Origin: Xanthomonas massiliensis
GTDB taxonomy: Bacteria > Pseudomonadota > Gammaproteobacteria > Xanthomonadales > Xanthomonadaceae
Assembly (NCBI RefSeq): GCF_900018785.1
Contig: NZ_FCOY01000007.1
Location: forward strand, 1,206,001 to 1,270,000
Length of the DNA: 64,000 nucleotides
Direction: 5' to 3'
Position 1 is the first letter of the stretch. Each line of letters begins with the position of its first letter. Position numbers and translations under genes: made by a program. This document shows, one piece after another, positions 38,904 through 46,465 of the stretch. The notes below the pieces were generated by a model. That model was given only the letters and a program-made list of their open reading frames with translations. It was not told the origin of the DNA and ran no database searches.

Positions 38904-40076
38904 ATGACCATCTCCGATTACCCCGTCGTCCACCTCAAGAACGCCTGGCGTTCCAGCCATCCCTGGATCTTCCAGAAACTGGTCGAGAAACCGGCCGCCA
39001 AGCCCAAGCCCGGCAGCATCGTCGACGTCGTCGGCGTGGACGGGGAATGGATCGGCCGCGGTTTCTACAACGGCCATTCGCGCATCGCCGTGCGGATCCT
39101 GGAAACCCGCCAGGACGTGGCGGTGGACGCGGCCTGGTTCGCGCGCCGCATCGCCGACGCGGTGGCCTTGCGCCGCCAGGTGCTGAAGCTCGATGCCGTC
39201 TCCGATGCCTGGCGCGTGGTCCACAGCGAGGGTGACGGTCTGTCCGGCCTGGTGGTGGACCGCTACGGCGACCTGCTGGTGGTGGAGTTCTTCGCCGCCG
39301 GCATGTTCCGCCACCGCGAGTGGATCTACGAGGCGCTGCGCGCGCAGTTCCCGGGCTGCCGCTTCCACGCCTTCGCCGAGGAGCACGTGCAGAAGCAGGA
39401 GAGCTTCGACTTCCGCGGCGATACCGCCACCGAGCCGGCGATCATCAGCGAATACGGGGTGAAGTTCCGCGCCGACCCGGCCGGCGCGCACAAGACCGGC
39501 TTCTTCGCCGACCAGCGCGAGAACCGGCAGTGGCTGAGCCAGCACGTGGAGAACAAGCGCGTGCTCGACCTGTGCTGCAACACCGGCGGCTTCGCCGTGT
39601 ATGCGGCGGTGCGCGGTGCCGCCGAAGTGCTGGGCGTGGACATCGATGCCGACGTGATCGACATCGCCAAGGGCAACGCCAAGCTCAACGGCGTGCGCCC
39701 GAAGTTCGTGCAGGCCGACATCTTCCCGTGGCTGCGCGAGGCCGCCGTGCGCGGCGACCAGTACGACGTGGTCATCCTCGACCCGGCCAAGATGACCCGC
39801 GACCGCGACCAGGTCATCACCGCGCTGAAGAAGTACCTGGACATGAACAAGCTGGCGCTGGGCGTGGTCAAGCCGGGCGGCCTGTTCGCCACGTTCTCGT
39901 GTACCGGCCTGGTCGCCGAGGACCAGTTCCTGGACATGCTGCGCCGGGCCTCGTTCTATTCCGGCCGCACCCTCCAGATCCTCAAGGTCGGCGGCGCCGG
40001 CCCGGACCATCCGTTCCTGGCCAACGTGCCCGAGTCGCGCTACCTCAAGGCGGTGTTCTGCCGCGTGCTGGACTGA
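38904..40076 (+). CDS. rlmI: 23S rRNA (cytosine-1962-C5)-methyltransferase RlmI
   Basis: A 390-residue class I SAM-dependent methyltransferase. An N-terminal PUA domain (about 1-80) is followed by a RlmI-type middle domain and a Rossmann fold with DLCCNTGGFAVYAA (about 218-231). The DPAKMTR stretch and the later FSCTG cysteine loop match m5C methyltransferases of ribosomal RNA. The start at 38904 (MTISDYPVV) is chosen because the upstream frame overlaps the terC riboswitch region. A possible -10 element TACAAT lies at 38890-38895, leaving a very short leader. The gene is divergent from terC. Confidence 0.88.
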   Translation: MTISDYPVVHLKNAWRSSHPWIFQKLVEKPAAKPKPGSIVDVVGVDGEWIGRGFYNGHSRIAVRILETRQDVAVDAAWFARRIADAVALRRQVLKLDAVSDAWRVVHSEGDGLSGLVVDRYGDLLVVEFFAAGMFRHREWIYEALRAQFPGCRFHAFAEEHVQKQESFDFRGDTATEPAIISEYGVKFRADPAGAHKTGFFADQRENRQWLSQHVENKRVLDLCCNTGGFAVYAAVRGAAEVLGVDIDADVIDIAKGNAKLNGVRPKFVQADIFPWLREAAVRGDQYDVVILDPAKMTRDRDQVITALKKYLDMNKLALGVVKPGGLFATFSCTGLVAEDQFLDMLRRASFYSGRTLQILKVGGAGPDHPFLANVPESRYLKAVFCRVLD

Positions 40077-40149
40077 TCGTCCGGCACGACATCCGGGACC
40101 TGGCGCAGCAGCGACCAGCCGGGTCGTGGCGCGACTCCCTCGGGCGCCT

Positions 40150-40698
40150 TGCAACGGCGCTTCGTACTCGGCCGAGGTACCCGGCACCACCACCGAGACC
40201 TACTACCAGAACGTGGGCTCGGTGGATGCCTACGGTTCCGAGCCGAGCCTGCAACTGAAGCCGGCGGTGCTGGGCGGGAAGATCTACTTCAACGGCAACC
40301 TGTCCTGCAACGTCTCCAAGTTCAAGGACGACTTCGCCAGCTACGAGATCAAGGGCAACACGGTCCCGGATTTCCCACGCTGGGTGCTGCAGGGGGGCGC
40401 CACCTGGGAGGCGGCGCCGTGGGCCCTGTTCCACCTGCAGGGCCGTGCCATCTCATCGCGCTATACCAACTTCACCAATACCGAGCAGGTGGGTGGCTAC
40501 GCCGTGTGGAGCGCCTATGCCGACTTCGGCGACAACTGGAACTGGGGCGTGTTCAAGGACATCAAGTTGCGCGCGAACGTGGACAACCTGTTCGATCGCG
40601 ACTACCTGGGCACGATCTCGACCCAGGTCAGTGGCCCGGCCCCTTTCCGGCCCGGCCCGGCGCGCACGGTGCAACTGACCCTGTCCACCCGGTTCTGA
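40150..40698 (+). pseudogene. TonB-dependent receptor, C-terminal stub
   Basis: About 180 residues of the last part of a beta-barrel receptor are readable: TYYQNVGSVDAYGSE, then strands ending with LRANVDNLFDRDYLG and a terminal LSTRF, the normal outer-membrane C-terminus. The signal peptide, plug and most of the barrel are missing; the sequence joins the rlmI downstream region abruptly near 40150. It cannot form a receptor. A secreted dipeptidase follows, so the intact receptor may have served peptide uptake. Confidence 0.85.
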
Positions 40699-40752
40699 GC
40701 CGTGGGTATGATCGACAACTCCGTTCCCGACCGCAGCGAGCGCCGCCTGTCC

Positions 40753-42006
40753 ATGAAGATCGCCTTCAGATCCCTCGCCCTGTGCCTGGCCCTCGGCCTG
40801 GCCGGAACGGCGCAAGCCATCGAGTTCACCCAAGCCGAGCTGGCCCGCGCCACCGCGTTGCAGCAGCGCCTGCTGACCCTGGACAGCCACCTGGACACGC
40901 CGGCCAACCTGGCGCGCCCGGACTTCGACATCCTGGCCGATCATGGCGGCAATCCGCTCTCGCAAGTGGACTACCCGCGGATGGTCAAGGGTGCCTTCGA
41001 CGGCGGCTTCTGGGCGATCTACACCGGCCAGGGCGAGCGTACCGAACAGGCATGGGTGGCCGACCAGACCGCCGGCCTGGCGCGGCTGGTGGAGATCCGC
41101 GAGATGCTCGCCGCCCATCCGGACCGGTTCGGCCTGGCCCTGACCCCGGCAGATGCGCGCCGGGTCAAGGCCGCCGGCAAGCGCGTGGTGTTCATCAGCA
41201 TGGAGAACGCCAGCCCGCTGGTGAAGGACCCCAGCCTGCTGGATTTCTACGACCGCGAAGGCCTGCGCCTGATGAGCCTGGTGCACTTCACCAACAACGA
41301 GCTGGCCGACTCGGCCACCGACCCGAAGGGCCCGGAATGGCACGGCATCAGCCCGGCCGGCAAGGCGTTGCTGGAACAGGCGGTCGCGCGCGGCATCCTG
41401 ATCGACCAGTCGCACGCCTCCGACGCGGTCTTCGACCAGCTCGTCGCGCTGTTGCCGGTGCCGTTCATCGCCTCCCACAGCGGCGCGCGCGCGGTCCACG
41501 ACCACCCGCGCAACCTCGACGACGCGCGCCTGCGCGCGCTGGCCGCCAAGGGCGGCGTGGTGCAGGTGAACTCCTATCCGGGCTACGTCACCGACGAAGG
41601 CGCATCGCCGGAGCGCAAGCAGGCCGAGGAGACCGCCACCCGCGCCCTGGGCGACTGGGAAACCATGACCCTGGCCCAGGGCCGCGAACTGGCACGCATC
41701 CAGGCCGAGCTGGATGCGAAGTATCCGCTGCGCCATACCGCCGACCTGGACGACTTCCTCGCCCACCTGGACCACATCCTGAAGCTGGTCGGCCCCGAGC
41801 ACGTCGGCATCGGCATGGACTGGGACGGCGGCGGCGGCGTGGCCGGCATGCGCGATGTCGCCGACCTGCCCAAGATCACCGCGTGGCTGCTGCGCAAGGG
41901 CTACGACGAGCAGCAGATCGCCGACATCTGGGGCGGCAACCTGATGCGGGTGATGCAGCAGGTGCAGGACTACGCTGCCGCGCACCGGCCGGCCGCCGGG
42001 CACTGA
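40753..42006 (+). CDS. secreted membrane-dipeptidase-family peptidase (M19)
   Basis: A 417-residue zinc peptidase that hydrolyses dipeptides. The signal peptide is about residues 1-22 (MKIAFRSLALCLALG, cleavage after AQA). Family features are DSHLDTP (metal-binding His-x-Asp near 44), the bridging Glu in FISMENA, ASHSGARAVHDHPRN with metal-binding His and Arg, and HVGIGMDWDGGGG near the end. The start at 40753 is preferred over 40702 because it gives a proper signal sequence. It lies 54 bp after the receptor stub and may have been co-transcribed with it. Confidence 0.9.
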   Translation: MKIAFRSLALCLALGLAGTAQAIEFTQAELARATALQQRLLTLDSHLDTPANLARPDFDILADHGGNPLSQVDYPRMVKGAFDGGFWAIYTGQGERTEQAWVADQTAGLARLVEIREMLAAHPDRFGLALTPADARRVKAAGKRVVFISMENASPLVKDPSLLDFYDREGLRLMSLVHFTNNELADSATDPKGPEWHGISPAGKALLEQAVARGILIDQSHASDAVFDQLVALLPVPFIASHSGARAVHDHPRNLDDARLRALAAKGGVVQVNSYPGYVTDEGASPERKQAEETATRALGDWETMTLAQGRELARIQAELDAKYPLRHTADLDDFLAHLDHILKLVGPEHVGIGMDWDGGGGVAGMRDVADLPKITAWLLRKGYDEQQIADIWGGNLMRVMQQVQDYAAAHRPAAGH

Positions 42007-42104
42007 GCGGCGCGTGACCGGCCCGGCAAAGCCGGGCCGTGGCGATTGCCCCGTCCCCGCCACTTGACCTATAAGGGGAGCCTTCGCTCAAGGAAGAGGG
42101 ATAT

Positions 42105-43859
42105 ATGGACATATCCGCGGCGTTGGCGGCGCTTGCCGAACCGGCGCAAACGCACCGGCTGATCCGGCTGCAGGCCCCGCTGGCCGGGCTGGTACCCGAG
42201 CGTTTCAGCGGGCAGGAATCGGTCTGCGCGCCGTTCCGCTTCGAGATCGAGTGCCTGGCGACCTCGGCGTTCCTGCCGGTGGAAGACCTGCTCGAGCAAC
42301 CGCTGGTACTGGAACTGGCGCGTGCCGATGGCGGCCTGCGCCGCTGGCACGGCCTGTGCACCGGCGTGGACAGCCTCGGCGGCGACGGCGGCCTGGCGCG
42401 CTACCGGCTGGTCATGGAGCCGTGGACGGCACTGCTGGGCCTGCGCCGCAATGCGGTGATCTTCCAGGACATGGACGTGCGTGCGATCTGCACGCAGGTC
42501 TTCGCGGACTACCCGCAGGCCAGCTACCGCTTCGACGTGGCCGCCAACTTGCCCGTGCCGGCGATCACCACCCAGTACCGCGAGACCGACGCACAGTTCG
42601 TCACCCGGCTGCTGGCTAACGCAGGCCTGGCCTGGCGCTACGAGCAGGCGCAGGACGGGGAGGCCGCGCACACGCTGGTGGTGTTCGACCCGCAGGCCGA
42701 ACTGGCCGATACCGGTACGCTGCGCTTCCATCGCGCCGACTATGCCGAGGCCGAGGATGCCATCACCGCCTTCGGCGAGCAGCGCCGCATCGCGCCCAAT
42801 GCCGCGGTCGTCGCCAGCTGGCACAGCGAGCAGGTCGGCGCGGTGTCCGGCCAGGCCTCCGCGGAGGGGCCGGAGCTGCCGGCACTGGAGATCTTCGTCG
42901 CCCCGCGCAGCGGCGCCTTGCCTACCGGCGAGCAGGCCGTGGCAGCCGCCCAGGCGCGCCTGGACGCCCTGCGCATGACCCGCCGCGTGCACGCCGGCGC
43001 AGGCAGCGGCCGCCAGCTGCAGGCCGGTGCCACCTTCGCGCTGGCCGCGCACGACCGGTTCGGCGGGCAACGGTTCGTACCGTTGTCGGTGATGCACGTG
43101 GCCGCCAACAACCTCGGCAGCGGTGTCGTCGACCTGCTGGACGCGCCCGACCTGGAGCGCGGCAGCTACCGCAACCGCTTCTTGGCCGTGCCCGAAGGCA
43201 CGCCGCTGCGCGCGCTGCCGGTGGACCGGCCCACGGCACCCGGCCTGCAGACCGCGCGGGTGGTGGGACTGCCTGAGGCGGCGGTCACCGCCAACCGCGA
43301 CCACCAGGTGCGCATCCAGTTCGATTGGCAGCGTGGCGCCGCGCCCAATGCCGGTGGCCTGGCGGGCGAGGAGGCTGCCCACGACCATGCGCCGGGCGAT
43401 GCCACGTCCGGCACCTGGGTCCCGGTGGCCGAGGCGGTGGCCGGCCCCAACTGGGGCAGCCATTTCCTGCCGCGCGTCGGTGCCGAGGTGCTGGTCGCGT
43501 TCCAGCAGGGCGACATCGACCAGCCGCGCGTGGTCGGCCAGCTCTACAACGGCGAGGTCGCCCCCCCGTTCGGCGGGGACGTGGACAGCGGCCAGCCGGG
43601 CGTGCTCAGTGGCCTGCACAGCACCGCCCACGACGGCGGCGGCCACCAGCAGTGGCTGCTGGACGACACGCCGGGGCAGCTGCGTACGCGCCTGCACACC
43701 TCGCTGGCCGACAGCCGGCTGGAACTGGGCTACCTGGTCGAGCACGCCGACACCCGTCGCGGCGCGCTGCGCGGGCAGGGTGCTGTATACCTACGAAAAC
43801 AATCGTCCTCACCAAGTTCATGTGCGATCCGTCCAAGGCACCGACTGTACGCGAGCTAA
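42105..43859 (+). CDS. vgrG: type VI secretion tip protein VgrG, truncated C-terminus
   Basis: VgrG trimers cap the Hcp tube and carry effectors. This 584-residue chain has the gp27-like base (about 20-350: phage-like TTQYRETDAQFVTRLLANAG), then the gp5-like OB fold (about 385-500: RNRFLAVPEGTPLRALP, RIQFDWQRG, GPNWGSHFLPRVGAEVLVAFQQGDIDQP in sequence). The usual DUF2345 C-terminal domain is absent: after GALRGQ (nucleotide about 43780) the sequence changes and the frame ends 79 bp later with an unrelated tail. A second copy at 45067-46422 keeps that domain. It may be non-functional or a short VgrG. Confidence 0.8.
   Translation: MDISAALAALAEPAQTHRLIRLQAPLAGLVPERFSGQESVCAPFRFEIECLATSAFLPVEDLLEQPLVLELARADGGLRRWHGLCTGVDSLGGDGGLARYRLVMEPWTALLGLRRNAVIFQDMDVRAICTQVFADYPQASYRFDVAANLPVPAITTQYRETDAQFVTRLLANAGLAWRYEQAQDGEAAHTLVVFDPQAELADTGTLRFHRADYAEAEDAITAFGEQRRIAPNAAVVASWHSEQVGAVSGQASAEGPELPALEIFVAPRSGALPTGEQAVAAAQARLDALRMTRRVHAGAGSGRQLQAGATFALAAHDRFGGQRFVPLSVMHVAANNLGSGVVDLLDAPDLERGSYRNRFLAVPEGTPLRALPVDRPTAPGLQTARVVGLPEAAVTANRDHQVRIQFDWQRGAAPNAGGLAGEEAAHDHAPGDATSGTWVPVAEAVAGPNWGSHFLPRVGAEVLVAFQQGDIDQPRVVGQLYNGEVAPPFGGDVDSGQPGVLSGLHSTAHDGGGHQQWLLDDTPGQLRTRLHTSLADSRLELGYLVEHADTRRGALRGQGAVYLRKQSSSPSSCAIRPRHRLYAS
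43290..43780 (+). repeat. vgrG direct repeat, copy 1
   Basis: About 490 bp nearly identical to 45098-45588, with a constant offset of 1808 bp. The identity ends sharply at GGGCAGGG, where copy 1 turns into unrelated sequence. Confidence 0.88.
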
Positions 43860-43884
43860 CTATCATTACTGATTCAATCAAAAA

Positions 43885-44676
43885 ATGAAACCTATGAAGA
43901 AGCTCATCGCGACCGGCATATTCGTGCTGCTGCTAGTAGCCTGCAAGGCGAATACAGGCGAAGTTAAAATTCCGGAACAAGGTTCCGCGCCTACCAATGC
44001 TGCGTCAGCATCGACGGAGTCGCCATCTGTGTCTTCCGCAGACGAAGCGCGACCGCCGCCCGATGTCATCGAATTTGTCAAGGCGAACTACGCCGAACAA
44101 AATCCAACCGATGGAGCCTACGTACAGAATGGCATACGCTACACGATCTGCGCATATCGCCAAGCAAAAACACCGGGCAAATATCATTACCTAGCATTGT
44201 GCAGCGCGGACGATTCTGCACCCGAAAAGCAGATTGATCTATACATCCTGACGGCCGACGCTAACAATGTCGTGGCCTCAAACACAGGCATCCTGGTCCG
44301 ATCTGCGAATGTGTCATTAGTGTCTCTGGGTGGCGAGCGATTGGGGTTTGCGGTGTCTCAGAGCGAGATCAATCAGGGTCTCATTTCCGGTGCGACTACC
44401 CTCTACGCAAAGAGAGACGAGGAATTACCTGCAGTTGCGGAGTTCATCGACCAGCTTGACAACACATCCGATCCCGATTGCAAGGGTTACGAGCATGGTT
44501 GCGAGCGCATATCCAGAAAATTTCTCGACTCGGTAACGCCGGATGCAAATAAAGGGCTGACTATTGTGGAGCAGAATGAAACCAATGGCACATCCGAGGA
44601 AAAACGCTACACATTGAAGTTTGATTCTACGGTCGGGAAATATATCGTGCCCTCGGAACTTCAACGAAGTTATTAA
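43885..44676 (+). CDS. lipoprotein, possible T6SS immunity or accessory protein
   Basis: A 263-residue protein with a lipoprotein signal: basic N-terminus (MKPMKKL), hydrophobic core and lipobox LVAC with Cys20. The mature part begins with a low-complexity Ser/Ala/Glu linker (about 25-55) and has several cysteines. I do not recognise the family. Its GC content is much lower than its neighbours and it sits exactly between the two rearranged vgrG copies, a typical place for effector or immunity cargo. A periplasmic immunity role is an inference from position, export and base composition. Confidence 0.65.
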   Translation: MKPMKKLIATGIFVLLLVACKANTGEVKIPEQGSAPTNAASASTESPSVSSADEARPPPDVIEFVKANYAEQNPTDGAYVQNGIRYTICAYRQAKTPGKYHYLALCSADDSAPEKQIDLYILTADANNVVASNTGILVRSANVSLVSLGGERLGFAVSQSEINQGLISGATTLYAKRDEELPAVAEFIDQLDNTSDPDCKGYEHGCERISRKFLDSVTPDANKGLTIVEQNETNGTSEEKRYTLKFDSTVGKYIVPSELQRSY

Positions 44677-44695
44677 CATCAATAGAAATATGAGT

Positions 44696-46422
44696 CCTCT
44701 TCCGTTTCGACATCGACATGTTCCTGCCCTCGGCCGGGCTGGACCCGGCGTCGCTGCCGGCTCAGTTGCTGACCCTGCGCCTGCGTCAGGCCGGCTGCGC
44801 CGAGCGCCACCGGAAGCGTGTGCGCCCTCGCCAGCGGTACCCGCTTCGGCCTGAGCCAGCTTCCGCAGTACGGCGACCAGCGCTTCACCGTGCTCGCTGT
44901 CGAGCGCCACGCCCGCAACAACCTCGATACCGGCATCGCCACGCTGCTCGGCCGTGACGCCATGGACAACGGCGGCTACGCAACCGCTTCGTGGCCGTGC
45001 CCGAAGGCACGCCGCTGCGTGCGCTGCCACACGATCGCCCGCTGCTGCATGGCCCGCTGACCGCGCGTGGTCGGCTTGCCCGATGCCGCCGTCACTCCCA
45101 ACCGCGACCACCAGGTGCCCATCCAGTTCGATTGGCAGCGTGGCGCCGCGCCCAATGCCGGTGGCCTGGCGGGCGAGGAGGCTGCCCACGACCATGCGCC
45201 GGGCGATGCCACGTCCGGCACCTGGGTGCCGGTGGCCGAGGCGGTGGCCGGCCCCAACTGGGGCAGCCATTTCCTGCCGCGCGTCGGTGCCGAGGTGCTG
45301 GTCGCGTTCCAGCAGGGCGACATCGACCAGCCGCGCGTGGTCGGCCAGCTCTACAACGGCGAGGTCGTCCCCCCGTTCGGCGGGGACGTGGACAGCGGTC
45401 AGCCGGGCGTGCTCAGTGGCCTGCACAGCACCGCCCACGACGGCAGCGGCCACCAGCAGTGGCTGCTGGACGACACGCCGGGGCAGCTGCGTACGCGCCT
45501 GCACACCTCGCTGGCCGACAGCCGGCTGGAACTGGGCTACCTGGTCGAGCACGCCGACACCCGTCGCGGCGCGCTGCGCGGGCAGGGCTTCGAACTGGCG
45601 ACCCAGGGCTGGGGCCAGGTACACGCCGCCCAGGGCCTGCTGCTGTCCACCACCGCCCGGCAAGACGCCATCTCCACCGCGCAGGATGCCAGTGAGGCGG
45701 TCGCCCAGCTCAAGGGCGCCGAGCCCACCGTGCAGGCGCTGGCCGACACCCTGGTCCAGCAGCAGGTGCCGACGCTGCAGAGCGGGGAGAACCTCACCGC
45801 GCTGCGCGAGTCGATAGACCCGGAGGCCGACGGCAGGTACGGCGGCAGCGTCAACGGCCAGAGCGCGTTCAAGCCGGGTGCGGGCCGCGCACCGGGCGAC
45901 GCCCCGGTGGAGGCGCTGGCGCAGCCACGGCTGCTGGCGGAGAGCCCGGACCGGATCGCCCTGGCCAGCGCCAACAGCGGCGTGGCCTACGCCGGCGGTG
46001 CGCTGCACTGGACGGTGCAGGACGACGCCCACCTGGCCGCGGGCCAGACCCTGTCGGCGGTGGCCGGCCGGCACGCCAGCCTGTTCGCCCAGGCCGGCCC
46101 GATCCAGGGGATCGCCGCCGCCGGCCCGGTGAGCCTGCAGGCGCATGCCGGCGAACTGGAACTGCTGGCCGACCAGGACGTGACGATCACTGCCACGGAC
46201 GACCGGGTCGAGGTGCTGGCGCAGCAGAAGATCGTGCTGCAGGCCGGTCAGAGCGCGATCACGCTGGAGGGCGGGGACATCACCTTCGCCTGCCCGGGAG
46301 AGTTCACGGTCAAGGCCAGCCAGCATCCGTTCCTGGGTGGAGATAGTGGAGATCTGCGCATGTCGCTGCCAGATGGCCTGGTGCATCTGGAGCCGGATCG
46401 CATGCTCGACTTCTCGGGCTGA
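44696..46422 (+). pseudogene. second vgrG copy with decayed 5' part (contains DUF2345 domain)
   Basis: Fragments of VgrG can be read in changing frames from about 44696 (FRFDIDMFLP, then SGTRFGLSQLPQYG and RNNLDTGIATLLG), showing frameshifts and a large deletion in the gp27-like part. From 45067 one frame of 451 residues is open to 46422: OB fold (to about residue 170), a linker, and a DUF2345 domain (about 290-450: LLAESPDRIALASANSG, IVLQAGQSAITLEGGDITF in order, ending LDFSG). The 3' half could still be translated but has no recognisable start signal. The effector gene follows 43 bp later. Confidence 0.75.
45098..45588 (+). repeat. vgrG direct repeat, copy 2
   Basis: Nearly identical to 43290-43780; encodes the OB-fold region. 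Copy 2 continues into the normal VgrG C-terminal sequence. Confidence 0.88.
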
Positions 46423-46423
46423 C

Positions 46424-46463
46424 TTCTACAAGGAAGACATCAGTTTCTACAAGGAAGACATCA
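46424..46463 (+). repeat. 21-bp tandem duplication before the effector gene
   Basis: TTCTACAAGGAAGACATCA occurs at 46424-46442 and again at 46445-46463. Each copy holds an AAGGA ribosome-binding element, so the effector start at 46466 has a duplicated translation signal; the second copy is correctly spaced. Confidence 0.85.
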
Positions 46464-46465
46464 AT

